DNA of 64,000 bases from Isochrysis galbana (lineage: Eukaryota; Haptophyta; Isochrysidales; Isochrysidaceae): assembly GCA_018136815.1 (NCBI GenBank), contig CM030945.1, positions 1,866,091 through 1,930,090 on the forward strand. Direction: 5' to 3'. The notes beneath the pieces are model-generated. The model was not told where the DNA came from, searched no databases, and saw nothing but the letters and a program-made list of their open reading frames with translations. This document shows, piece by piece, positions 54,486 to 64,000 of this stretch; positions within the stretch are counted from its first letter, which is position 1, and the number at the start of each line of letters is the position of its first letter. Position numbers and translations under genes: made by a program.

Positions 54486-57386
54486 ATGTGGAGTTTCGTG
54501 CCAGCGCTCTCCGTCCTAGGCCCGCTGGGCGCGCGCCAGACTCTGGTCGAGCACCTGCTTATGCAAAATGCTCCGCTTGCCGCCGCTCGGCTGGCGGCGC
54601 TCCTTGACGCGCCACAGACAGCAGAGAACGCAGGCGGTGAGCCAGCGGCGCGCGAGCAGCCATCCTCGCTGCCACGCTTCACTGTCCATCTCGCGGACGT
54701 GGCCATCGCAAGGGACGACGCGTCCGCTGCTGCACTAGCGGAGCAGCTTCGCGGTGCTGCAATCCTAAGCCTGGATGCCGAGTGGCAGCCCGATGCGGCT
54801 GGCGGCTGCAGCCACCCCGCGTCGCTCGTGCAGCTCGCACTGGCGTCGGAGGATGGAACACCGATCAAGCCGTACTGGATCATTGACCTCGAGGTGCTCG
54901 GACCGCCCAATCCGAGCCGGGCCCAGAACGGCGATCAGACTACCAGCCAGGCTGCCGGCGCGGGCCACGTCAGCGGCGCTGCGGCGCTCGACGACGCGCT
55001 AGCGATAGCGTTTGCCTCCTGTGACATGACGGTGCTTGGCTACGGCTTCCAGACTGATCTGGACAAGATCGCGCTGCGATCTGGCTGGCGATTCACCAAT
55101 AGGGTCACACGCCTGATCGACTTGCGCGACGCATGTGCGGCGGCCGGCGCTCGCGGCGGCTGCGGCGGCGAGCGCGTGAGCTCGGGCCTATCGGCCGACT
55201 TGGCGCGCTGGATCGGGCAGCAGCTTGACAAGACTGAGCAAATTTCGGAGTGGCACATCCGCCCGCTGCGCGCGGCGCAGATCAGGTATGCTGCGGCGGA
55301 CGCGGCTTGCCTCCTCCCACTTTATGCCGCCCTCGCCCTCGTCCGTCGCGACGTCCTGCTCGAAGTGGAGGCGAGGCCGTCGGTCGCTCCGACTCCGACA
55401 AGTAGCGAAGCAGCTAGCGCCCCATCCACGCAAGGTCTGGGTGAGGCGAGTGAGACGGCGGGCCACAAAGCGCGCGCTGTGGCGCTGACAAGCGAGGAGC
55501 TATCAGTGCAGCACTCTGGGCTGTTGACGATGAATGCCCTCGCGGGCGGCAACGTGGCGTGCGAGCTGGTGGAGCGAGAGTGGGGCGAGGAGCAGATCCG
55601 CCAAAGTGAGACGGCGCGTGCAGAAGCGATTGTCGCGGCTGAGGCAGCAGCCCTCGAGACAACCGAGCGTCTAGAGTCAGCCGTGCTTGCGGACACCTGG
55701 CAGGCATCTAGCGACAATACAGCCGTCGCTCACGGCGCGCGTTGGGCGGTGCAGCCGGCCGCATCCAGCGTGGAGGCAGGAGGTGGTGGCAGCGCCTCAG
55801 GACACTGTGCCATGGGCACGATCGGCGTGAATGCTATTTGCTTGATAGTCACGCCTATTGCACGACAGTCAGGTAGCAAAGTAGGCTCAGGCAAGGCGGC
55901 CGCTGCTCGAGAGTCGAGCCCGAAAGTCGGCTCGGACAAGGCGGACGGAGCGAGGGCACATGCTTCGTACGCGATTGCGGCCGACACGCCTGCGATGGCC
56001 ATCTCGAGCGAGGCGGAGAGCGGTCCGTACGTGCTGCTCACGCCATCGAACAAAAGGTACGGTGTGTGCCCAGGCTTCCGGACCAGCACGGCTGCGACTT
56101 AGGCTTCTTGCGGGAAGCGGGGAGTTCGAGCTGATAGTGAACCGCGCGTCATACGGCGGCATAGGCAACTACGCTTCGCCTCGACTCACCATTGTACACG
56201 CACTCAACGCAGGGTGGATCTGAAATGGCTTGCAATGGCGCTTTCCTTGCCACGCAAGCGTCTACGAATGGCCACTCCAAACGAGCTCATCACCCTTTTC
56301 GGCTCTGTTGCGGGTGCTGTGCCACCAGTTCCCTTGCGATGGGGCGTGCGTGTCCTCGCCATGCCCTCCATTGCTCGAGCATCCAGGTTGGTGTGTGGCG
56401 CGGGGCACCGTGGTAAGATGCTCATCATCAACGAGCCGAGGTTCGGCCTCCCCGCGCTGTGCAAGACAGCTGCGGATATGCTCGCAAACACGCCCGCGCC
56501 GACTGCTTGTGCGACAGAGCCGTCGACTACTCCCACCGCTCACAGGGAAAGTTTTGCCTCGCCGGTGTTTGAATGGCTCCCGCCACCTGAGACGAGCCTT
56601 GTCTCGCTGGATGATGCCATCTCCCGTTCATGGGAAGCGGAAGCGTCTAGACTTGCAGGAGAGTGTGAAGCCGACGAGGCTGACAAGTCGGCGAGTCTTG
56701 GGCCCCTTTTCGGAGGAGCCGCTCGCCAGAATGCGGCGGCGCCGCCGCCGCCACGCCTGCGGCTCTTGATGGACTGCTCGCTTTCCCCTGTCGCGCGCAA
56801 GCTCCGGATGGTCGGGATCGACACGCGGGTTGCGGGCGAAGTGATACGACAAGTGGATGAGCACAACCCGCGCCCCCACCCAATCAATGGCCTGATGCGC
56901 GTCAAGATCGAGCCGGCACGCGCCGAAGCGGAATATCGTCGCGCCGCTGCGGAAGGGCGGCTGGTCGTAACCGCCGCATCTCGCGTGAACTCACGCGCGC
57001 CGGCCACAATCTCCTACCGGTTGCTCGGGGAAACTGCCGAGGAGCAGTTTACCGAGCTACTAACGGTTTTCGGGCTCGAGCGTGCTGTCCACGCTGGAGA
57101 ATCGCGATGTGGGATCTGCAACTCAATGGCATGGATCACCCTCGCGCCGGATAAGCTGCATGGGCGCGTCCCTGCGGACGTCATCCGCGTTGAGCGCGAG
57201 TTTTATCAATGCGGGACATGCCGCCAAATATTTTGGCCAGGGTCGAAATACACCACTACCATACAAGAGCTCAAAGACCTCGTTTCCAAAAGAGACGTCG
57301 ATGAGGAGGCCATTGGTGCAGGCGAACGCCTGGTGCGAGGCGGCCAGATACCATTTGACGACTCGACCACCCAATACTTGTACTAG
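54486..57386 (+). CDS. EXD3: EXD3/Mut-7-like 3'-5' exonuclease with Mut7-C domain
   Basis: Two exons, 54486-56056 and 56213-57386, joined so that AG plus G restores an Arg codon. The first exon encodes a DEDDy exonuclease domain at about residues 85-290. Visible motifs are LSLDAEW (acidic pair), LGYGFQTDL, a GLSADLARWIG helix and QIRYAAADAACLLPLYAAL (Y-x3-D). An Ala/Ser-rich linker follows. The second exon ends with a Mut7-C (PIN-like) domain, starting LLMDCSLSPVARKLRMVGID and closing with a four-cysteine zinc ribbon (CGICNSMAW and CGTCRQIFWPGSKY). In C. elegans MUT-7 supports transposon silencing and RNAi, and the insect homologue Nibbler trims small RNAs. A small-RNA or tRNA trimming role is inferred. 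The N-terminal helical repeats of MUT-7 are mostly missing. Confidence 0.87.
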
Positions 57387-57577
57387 CATGGAACTATCCT
57401 TTAGCTCTTGACGACACCTGCAATACTTGCCCACATAATGGTGTACACCATTCTCCATCATGCGGGGTAACCGAAAGCCGCGCGGGAGGGGGGGGGGGGG
57501 GGCAGCATAAAGTATCACCCCACTGCTGCGTGCGCGGCATGAATATTTACTAGTAGAAGCTTTTTGTCAACTAAGTT

Positions 57578-58332
57578 CAACTAAGTTTATACTTGGTTGA
57601 CCCATGGGGGGGCACGAGCCCCCCCCTCTCTCCACTCCTCCCCTGCCATGGGGGAGGAACCACCCATCCTCCTGGCATGCTTGATGGCTTGCCAGGAGGC
57701 CACTGCCCTACTGACCCACTCCCTTCCCTACAGGCTCGCCCCATCCGCCCATCCTGGCCCCTCGTGACCAGCCCATTGCTCCAACCCCCCCTCCCCCCCT
57801 GGTCGACAGGCAGACAGGTGCAGCCTGGGGGCCCCAGAGGCTCGGGAGCGCCAGCGAGGGAGAGGCAGGGGAGGCCAGGGCCCAGCCCCAACCTCCTCTG
57901 CCCCCTGAGCTGGCCTCCAGGAGCCTCCAGGGGCCGCCAGAGGGCAGCTGGAGGCCTGCCGCAGGCGCGCCATCGCGCGTGCCGCAGGAGAGGGGAGAGA
58001 GAGCGCGGAAAAGGGGGTGGGCGCGAGCGAGAGCTCCGCCCACCGAAAAATTGGTAAGTCTCGCGCCTGTTTACAGGATAAGACGAGACAGAGGGGGCCG
58101 CCCACTCGGAGACACAGGAGGAAGGGGGGGAAAGATCACCGGGGGGTGGCGCGGGCCACCGGACCATATCTAAGCCCTCCACCCCAATCCCCCTAGTAGT
58201 GTACGGGGGGAGCCGCCTGATGGCGGGGGGAGAAGGGCCGGGGAATGGGGGTGTAGAGAGTATGCTACGTGCTACTTGTAGTGGGTAGTGGTTCCATTCG
58301 CCGCGAGTGCGGTAAGAATATTAAAAGGTTTT
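57578..58332 (+). mobile_element. Complete short LINE-like element inserted in another element's 5' hairpin
   Basis: A 17-bp duplication, TTTTTGTCAACTAAGTT, flanks it at 57561-57577 and 58333-58349. The 5' end is a hairpin of AACTAAGT, loop TTAT, ACTTGGTT with one G-U pair. The ATG at 57604 and a GC hairpin (GGGGGC, ACGA, GCCCCC) follow. The 5' half is related to 22727-23602. The last 255 bp is the 3' UTR nearly identical to 7405-7664, ending AATATTAAAAGG plus poly(T). No ORF2 domain is present. At 755 bp it is non-autonomous, and its near identity to the other copy shows recent activity. Confidence 0.85.
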
Positions 58333-58340
58333 TTTTTGTC

Positions 58341-58600
58341 AACTAAGTTTAGCTACTTAGTTACACATGGGGGAGGCGCCTCGTGCCCTCCCCCTCAGGC
58401 TCCAACTCCAAGGCGCAGGACTTCTTCAGTCCCCTTTCTGCCCTTATCCTTGTGACTTCTACCGACCCCTGCCCCCTCCTCACCCCCATCTCCTCCCCTT
58501 CTCCCACTCCCACCCCCACACCCCACCCCCTTCCCCCATACCCCAAGCCCGCACATAGACGCGGCGCGCTCTGTCTACTCATCGCGCTAGGCATGTGGAA
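58341..58600 (+). mobile_element. LINE 5' fragment hosting the previous insertion
   Basis: It has a perfect hairpin of AACTAAGT and ACTTAGTT with a six-base loop (58341-58362). The ATG at 58367 opens a second stem (GGGGGAG...CTCCCCC). The Pro/His-rich frame MGEAPRALPLRLQLQ... continues to about 58558. The right end is not defined. Confidence 0.6.
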
Positions 58601-58980
58601 CCCTCGCGCCCACGATGAATCGCGTGATTATGCGGTAGGGCGGTCAAGGAGGGGCTTTTTAGCTACTAGTAAGGGTTGGGCTGCATTTTTGACCGTGGCG
58701 TGGCGCGATGCCCAATAAAAAACCTCAAGGGGGGGCCACGTGCCACCACGAAAATCTTCGCCAAGAAATGGTGCAATTCGCCCCCCCTTTTCCCCCCTCC
58801 GTCACGCGCGCTCACGCTCTACCCGCCTCCTCCGTCCCCGCCTCCACCCTCGCCACCCCCTCCATCTCCCCCACCTCACACTGGCTTGGGGTCGCTGCAT
58901 CGGCATCGTGTCGGCCATCACTTGGTTGGCCGGCGCGGTGAGGTTGGCCGGCGCGGTGAGGTGGGCGGAGAGAGAGATGG
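58601..58980. other. Repeat-derived intergenic DNA
   Basis: Contains a GGGCGGTCAAGG repeat end (58638) and C-rich sequence. From 58990 leftward on the minus strand is an ORF1-type start (IERAAPSISLSAHLTAPANL, with a duplicated LTAPAN), belonging to the 5' ends described next. Confidence 0.45.
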
Positions 58981-59104
58981 AGGGCGCGGCGCGCTCAATG
59001 ACCCTATCGTTTTAACAATAGTTGAGGGGTAGGGCCCTAAGCCAGCGGCGCGCTCCATGACCCTATCGCTTTAAAGATAGTTGAGGGGTAGGGCCCTAAG
59101 CCAA
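58981..59104 (-). repeat. Tandemly duplicated LINE 5' terminus
   Basis: Two about 64-bp units each contain a hairpin plus GGGTCAT(T/G)GAGCGCGCC on the minus strand and a shared CTTAGGGCCCTACCCCTCAA. The first hairpin (CTATTGTT, AA, AACGATAG) pairs fully with one G-U; the second (CTATCTTT, AAAG, CGATAG region) is weaker. Confidence 0.7.
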
Positions 59105-59342
59105 CGCCGCGCTCTTGCTAGAGCACGATGAAGGTCGGCCTGCCACTGTGGGTCGGTTGTCATCGCTCCACTCCTACTTCGGATGGCGAGGGGGAAAGGC
59201 TAGGGGGAAACATCGCCGAGTCCGATGAAAAAATTGACTCCCCGATGCACCGATGTCTCCCCGATGCAGATGTATTTATTTCAACGCCGGCCTCCCTCAC
59301 CTTTACTACTTATCCGACAGCCCATTGTGCGCGGTGAACTGC
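59105..59342. other. 3' flank of the Ku70 gene
   Basis: No gene. A short tandem phrase, CCGATGCACCGATG / CCGATGCAGATG, occurs at 59240-59270. Confidence 0.4.
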
Positions 59343-61617
59343 TCAAAGTACGTGATCTTTCAAGGCCGTGTTATGCAGGTGCTTTGCCAGCCTTGCCACG
59401 AGATCGGCCTTCTTGCCGGTCTTTGGCAGGCCCTCGGATGCACACTTCGCCTTGAGAACGTCAGCGGTCAGATCACCCAATGTCTCTCCCCGATAAGCTT
59501 CCATCCATTCGGCGCCCGTGGTTGGCACTGAGGCCTTCAGCCTTTTGGGGGGGCGATCAGCAGAACTGCTTATGGAATCTCCTGTCATGCCAAAGGCGTC
59601 AAAAAAGGCCGAGGTTGCCTCGGCTCGACTATCCTCGGCGAGCCATTCGCCATTTGGCATTGTCGTGTCGGTCACCGGTGCCAATGCAGAGGCAGAAGCG
59701 TGCGTGAAGGCTGCAACTTCAAGAGCTCGGAAATGCGCCTCGGAGGCAGGGTTGGGGACAGCACCGATCAAATGCGCGCCATCGTTGGGAAGGGCAAGCT
59801 CATTCACCAGGCGGCGCGCCGCACTGAGCTGCTCCTCGCTGATAGCTGATGGCGCAACCGGAGGTGGCAGGTCAGGGAAGCGGATGGAATCGAGAAATGG
59901 CAGATAGATCATGTGGAGGCCGTATGGAAGGCGGGTCAATCCGGTGATCGGGTCCGACTCCAACTGCTGAGGCAGGAGGGCAACCAAGCTTGGCGTGCCC
60001 AGCCTGGAAAATCTGGCGAGAGCGAACCGCCGTTTTATGACCATTGCGTCGACTAGTGCCTGCACCAAAAGTCAGTAGCGATGGGGGGTAGATAAAGCGA
60101 GCTAACCCCGCTTCTGCGAGGGGTGCAGCGAGATCTCGAGTGATCGAAGCATTGGGCTAAGTTGCGGCGCTTCCACTCCGCAAGGGGGCGTCAGCCGTTG
60201 ATACAAGCGGAGCCTGCATGGGCATACCTGCATTGCGTCAAGGGTGCCAGCGGCTTGGTTGGATGGTTCGAGAAATGTCGAGTTGCGCATGTTGAGGTAT
60301 GGCTTCAGCGCTTCGATGGGGCGGAAGCCGAGGAGAACGAGCGGCGGCTCATCCCTGCCTAGCAAGTCGGTTGTGATCTTGGCGCTCGTCAACTCGAACG
60401 GCTCAAAGTAGAGCGTCTTGCCGCCGAGGTCAAATGTCTTGAACATGTCTTCGCGTGTGAGCGGAGCACCATGCACCTCGTCTACGGCGGACTTTTCTGT
60501 ACAAAGCACCTCGTTGGTTCGGGCATGGAGCTTGACCGTTGTAGGCCGCTTAAAGGGAGCGATGATCGTCACCATCCTCACTGAGAGCGTAGGAGCGCCC
60601 GTCGGTCCAAGGCGGAGGGCAAGGGAAGCGTACGGTCGCCGCCGATGCTGTGCCCGTTCAAGGCGAGCTTCCAAATGCGCAATGTCGGCGCAAACACAAG
60701 CCGCGGGGATGAGTGAATCGGTGACACTTAGTGTAGTCTCCTCCCCTGCAGTGAGTGCTGCAGCTTCACTATCTCTTTTAAAGATTGGACGCTGTAGCCC
60801 TTCCCGAGCGGCTGAAAGTATGCGACGCCAGAAGGACCCCTCGCCCAAATCGAATTTGGGCGCTGGGCCTCCTTCTATTGAAGATGGTGCCGGAAAGAAG
60901 AACGGCTCCAGAATGATGTTCGCCTCACCAAGGTCCTTTGCACGTTTGACCGTGATTTGGACATCGTTCTCAGGGCAGTGCCTGAAATCATCATCCGTGA
61001 GAATGAAGACGCGCCACTTGCAATTGTTAGCGGCCTTGCATCCTGTATACATGAGCGAGATCTGGGAGCAAGGGATGAAGGCGCACAGTGTCATCTCCAA
61101 TGGGCGAGGCGCTCAGCGAGGGGGATCACGCACCTGCCAGAACGCCCTGCCCCAACCGTCTTGGCCGGCATCATCCACATGTCCAAACTCCGAGAAGTTC
61201 TTAGAAGCATGGAGCGTCTGAAGCTTTTCAATAGACGAAGCGGATGGTACGTCAAACGGGAGGAGCTCAAACCTGAGATGGCAAGGGAACAGAGGCAATG
61301 ACCAAAGAGCTCATCAGCGACCATCAAGTCGAGCCCGTGAGCAGCGCACGTGTTTTCCATGCCGCCTGGCGGTGAAGTTTGCTCAGTGCCAAAGAGGAGA
61401 ACGCCGATGAGATCCATGTCTCCGGCGACTACCCTCGCTCGCATTGAGGCCGCAACCGCGCCAAGCGCCTGCACAAGCGGCGAGGATTCGTTTGGGCCGC
61501 GTGGCTGAGCCATGCGTCGGCGCGCGTCGATGGCGAAGAGTATGCAGTCCTTCTCGAGGAATGCCGGATCCTGCGCAATTGAATCCGGGGGTAACGCGCG
61601 TTTGAGAGGAGAAGAGA

Positions 61618-61696
<79 letters not shown>

Positions 61697-61840
61697 ACGA
61701 GGAGAAGGGGAGGGATGCAAGGCTCGACGCGAGCAGGGCGGATGCCACGATGTTCTGAGAGCGCAGCGCAGGCCGCTCACTTTGTCCTCTTCCTTCTCAT
61801 CGCCCTCGTCGTCGAACTCGTCTCCAAAGCTGTCTTCCAT
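59343..61840 (-). CDS. XRCC6: Ku70 (XRCC6) with C-terminal SAP domain
   Basis: Ku70 is the DNA-end-binding subunit of the Ku heterodimer in non-homologous end joining. Exon 1 (61840-61781) is an acidic 20-residue start. Exon 2 begins at 61570 with DPAFLEKDCILFAIDARRRM, the vWA-like domain, and continues with DLIGVLLFGTEQTS. Next come LQTLHASKNFSEFG, then CKWRVFILTDDDFRHCPE with RAKDLGEANIILEPFFF. The Ku core follows (TLSVRMVTIIAPFKRPT, EKSAVDEVHGAPLTREDMFKTFDLGGKTLYFEPFEL, LLGFRPIEALKPY), then ALVDAMVIKRRFALARFSRL. The last 40 residues form a SAP domain (LGDLTADVLKAKCASEGLPKTGKKADLVARLAKHL). Introns are GT-AG; intron 1 holds a GA/CT microsatellite. All domains are in the usual order and the gene looks complete. 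Confidence 0.92.
61611..61692 (+). repeat. (GA)n microsatellite in Ku70 intron 1
   Basis: About 80 bp of GA dinucleotides with one interruption near 61630; on the sense strand it is (CT)n about 45 bp before the exon 2 acceptor, serving as an oversized polypyrimidine region. Confidence 0.92.
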
Positions 61841-62034
61841 CGAGTGGGGGGGGGGGGGGGGGGAAGGGGGGAGGGCGGAAGAGGAAGAGGGAGAGGGGGG
61901 AAGAGGAAGAGGCGGCGGCGGCGAGCGGAGAGGAATGGCCGAATCCGCCGGCGGGAAAGAACTTTTTCTACTCTACTCTGGAGTAGAGAGAGTAGAGATG
62001 ACAGACTCAGAGTTTTCTTGTTGTCCTAGTTTAA
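61841..62034. other. 5' flank of Ku70
   Basis: A run of about 20 G (61846-61863) and a GGAAGAGGAAGAG purine tract lie directly beside the start codon; on the Ku70 sense strand these are C/T-rich. A TACTCTACTCTGGAGTAGAGAGAGTAGA dyad lies near 61975. Confidence 0.55.
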
Positions 62035-62140
62035 TACTAGTCCTGAGGGACCGTGCCTCATTGGCAACGCAGCCCCTACCCCGCGATGGGGGTGTGCGCG
62101 GTTGGTGCACGGCTCGTCCGGTGTATGCGGCTAGGGGGAG
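62035..62140 (+). repeat. Dispersed 120-bp repeat, copy 3
   Basis: It reads CCTGAGGGACCGTGCC, CCCCTACCCCGCGATGGGGG, TGCGCGGTTGGTGCAC, GGCTCGTCCGGTGT and GCGGCTAG. It is followed by CATCTGAAGATTC, CTATAAAAGACC and CGCCATCGCCTATACC, phrases that also occur 5' of APC5 (24903-25195). Confidence 0.7.
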
Positions 62141-62639
62141 AAAACATCTGAAGATTCAGACTACTAGCGCTAGCTATAAAAGACCACGCACTCAAGACTC
62201 AAGCTCAAGGTACTGACTCACGCCATCGCCATCGCCTATACCCGTATTATACCCCAGATTCACACACTCTTTACACTACCCCCTTCATTCCTTTGTCTTT
62301 GGTATCGGGGGGGGGGGGGGGCGTGCACTACGTCGGGCCAAGCGCAAGGGGCGGGCTGGGGCAGACCCGTTGCGCTGGGTTTCTGTGGCAGACATAGACA
62401 TACGTAAAACGCCTTTTGCAACTATCTTATCATCTTATCGTGCCCCCAGGGGATCTGGGATCTCGTCCCCCGCCTCTTGAGTCTTCTTCGTCTGCCGCCG
62501 CTCTTTCGCGGTGTCTGCCTGCCGCGCGGGGTGTCCTCCTGCACATACATCGCAAACGGGGATGGGAATTACCTCTTTTTTTACGGGTGAGATCGTGCCT
62601 CGTATCGTTTTTTTGGTGTTCAGTTGTCACAGTTCTCTT
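62141..62639. other. Intergenic, nothing further recognised
   Basis: G-run at 62308-62323; no supported gene. Confidence 0.4.
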
Positions 62640-62818
62640 CGTTCTCCTGCGGGCGTGTCATGCCTGCGCGCGCCATGGCCCCCCTCTGGGGGGTCCGTCG
62701 GGGCTCCCCTGAGGGCCAGCTGGGGCAGTTCAGGCAGGGGGCAGTGGAGGCTTGGGCTCTGGGGCTGGGGCTGTACCCCTGGCCTCTCCTGCCTCTCCCT
62801 CAGTACGCGGTGGCTCGT
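62640..62818 (+). mobile_element. Probable GC-rich LINE 5'-region fragment
   Basis: The stretch CTGGGGCTGTACCCCTGGCC and CTCCTGCCTCTCCCTCAG resembles the complement of 57830-57900 and part of 23270-23330, the GC-rich body of the short elements. Ends are not defined; orientation is inferred. Confidence 0.4.
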
Positions 62819-63205
62819 GAAAAAAAACCTTTTTATATTCTCGCCTCTCGCGTGGCTATGGGGTTAACTACTGTAGCCACTCCCATATCCCTTCCTCTCC
62901 CTCACTTCCCGCCTTGCGGCTTGCGGCACTTCCCCTCGTGCTCTGCGCTCTACTTAATTAAGGGCCCAGGGGGTTGCGGTGGGGGGTGGCGGTAGGGGCT
63001 GGGTTGGGCGGGGTGCACCGGCCCCCAATGGAATGTTCTCATCTTCCTCCCCTGCCGCTGGGTGGACCGCTTCTTTTCTGCGGTGGCGTGGGTGCCTCGG
63101 TGTTGGTGGGTCGTCTCTTCTCTCGTGGCCACAACTAAGGCCTGCCCCAAACCCGCACTCCGAACCAGGCTCTTGGTAGTGCACCAGAGTCGGGCACCTT
63201 CCTGG
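62819..63205 (-). mobile_element. LINE 3' end, 5'-truncated
   Basis: It starts on the plus strand AAAAAAAACCTTTTTATATTC then TCGCCTCTCGCGTGG. It shares CTTCCCGCCTTGCGGC, CCCCTCGTGCTCT, CTACTTAA-GGGCCC and GGGGTGCACC with the 3' UTRs at 35930-36100 and 51745-51905. A GGCTTGCGG duplication distinguishes it. It extends to about 63205. Confidence 0.72.
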
Positions 63206-63640
63206 AAGTTGCTATGCGCACGCACGGCGCCCCCGCGGGGGGGCCGATGCACATCGCGCCGTGCCCATGCGCGGCGTGCACATTGTGATTGCAAGCCATC
63301 ACAGGTGCTGCGTAACGAAACATCTCTTATATTGCACGTTTACGTAATTGTGCGCCATAGGCGGCACGCAGAGGGAAAAAGTCGACATGCGCACGCACGG
63401 CGTCTCCGCGGGGGGGCCGATGCACATCGCGCCGTGCCCATGCGCGGCGTGCACATTGTGATTGCAAGTCATCACACGTGCTGCGTACCGAAACATCTCT
63501 TATATTGCACATTTACGTAATTGTGCGCCTTAGGCGGCACGCAGAGGGAAAATCGCCATGCGCACGCACGGCGTCTCCGCGGGGGGGGGGACACCGCGCC
63601 GTGCCCAATGCGCACGGCGTGCACAATGGTGCTCAGTTGA
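63206..63640. repeat. Tandem repeat, unit about 175 bp, 2.5 copies
   Basis: Each unit carries CGCACGCACGGCG(C/T)C, CGCGGGGGGGCCGATGCAC, ATCGCGCCGTGCCCATGCGC, GGCGTGCACATTGTGATTGC, then TCTTATATTGCAC and TTACGTAATTGTGCGCC. Units begin near 63211, 63388 and 63556, the last being partial. Open frames in it mirror the repeat. Confidence 0.88.
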
Positions 63641-63700
63641 TACTATTCAGTAAACTGCATGTTTGTGTAGGTGTCGGCCTCAGATGAAAACCCGGATGCC

Positions 63701-63787
63701 CCGTCAGGTCTCAGGTCATCAGGTCTTGGCGACCTGATACCTGATATCAGGTGATATAAGGACCTGATATCAGGCTGATATCAGGTG
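63701..63787. repeat. Cluster of ACCTGATATCAGGT dyads
   Basis: The 14-base palindrome and its halves (CAGGTC, ACCTGAT) recur at least four times in 87 bp, with GGCGACCTGATACC and GTGATATAAGGACC in between. Confidence 0.8.
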
Positions 63788-63859
63788 GTCCACCACTAAT
63801 ATTATAATTTTCTAATGAGCCATTCTAAGATCCGAGGAAATGGACTACGTCTAGCTAGA

Positions 63860-64000
63860 AGCGGAGAGGGGGTTCGTGTGGAAGCGGAGGGGAGAGCCCC
63901 CCCCCCCAGCGAACCCCCACCCCTCCCCCCCGCGGGAAACCCCCGCCGCCCCCCCCCGCGCACCCGCCTCTGCCGCTCCGCCGGAGGCGCACCCGCCCCC
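63860..64000. other. C-rich window end
   Basis: Extremely C-rich sequence with CCGGAGGCGCACCCGCC; no gene can be supported. Confidence 0.4.

Noticed and set aside
59040-59104. Separate small gene at the tandem 5' ends
   Set aside because: Sequence is duplicated LINE 5' terminus; no independent frame.
63206-63640. CRISPR-like array
   Set aside because: Units are 175 bp with no unique spacers, in a eukaryotic genome.

Overview
This is nuclear DNA of a eukaryote, GC-rich, with short GT-AG introns. It is probably a microalga with a complex (secondary) plastid, and I favour a haptophyte-like alga without being able to prove it. The main clue is an ankyrin protein resembling the chloroplast SRP43 subunit at 47.6-48.8 kb, which starts with a hydrophobic signal followed by an ALAP-type, transit-like stretch. 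The other recognisable genes are general eukaryotic ones. No rRNA, tRNA or CRISPR array was recognised.

Host genes in order: a GLG1-type Golgi cysteine-rich membrane protein (10-6789, +); a 1316-residue Ser/Thr- and Asp-rich type II membrane protein with a short ShK-like motif (8858-12808, -); a PPP-family phosphatase with an N-terminal CAP-Gly domain and C-terminal EF-hands (15957-20918, -); the anaphase-promoting complex subunit APC5 (25934-29960, +); a small coiled-coil protein of unknown function (34783-35229, +); a WDR70 homologue carrying an extra FHA domain (40167-44540, -); the SRP43-like ankyrin protein (47574-48777, +); an alpha/beta hydrolase (49851-51231, -); an EXD3/Mut-7-like exonuclease with a Mut7-C domain (54486-57386, +); and Ku70 with a SAP domain (59343-61840, -). 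They do not form one pathway. Ku70 and WDR70 are both DNA-damage linked in other eukaryotes, and APC5 and the phosphatase are regulatory.

The gaps are packed with non-LTR retrotransposon (LINE) copies. No copy here has a recognisable reverse-transcriptase core, so all look non-autonomous. Several can be delimited exactly by 16-19 bp target-site duplications: 22727-23602, 31076-33235, 35921-39312, 51738-53835 and 57578-58332. The bounded copies that keep a 5' end show that the element starts with a small A/T-rich hairpin, then an ATG, then a second GC-rich hairpin. The hairpin sequences differ between subfamilies while pairing is kept, including G-U pairs on the sense strand. Most sense-strand 3' ends finish in AAAAGG plus poly(T), not poly(A). 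This 5' double-hairpin architecture, together with the habit of new copies landing inside the 5' hairpins of older ones, is the best candidate here for something undescribed.

Other structures: a long inverted pair of elements at 30.7-34.2 kb interrupted by a later insertion; a foldback at 53.9-54.4 kb; an array of GATAGCTATC-type palindromes just upstream of the SRP43-like gene; a 120-bp dispersed repeat found near three gene 5' ends; GA tracts abutting start codons; and tandem and dyad repeats at the right edge.
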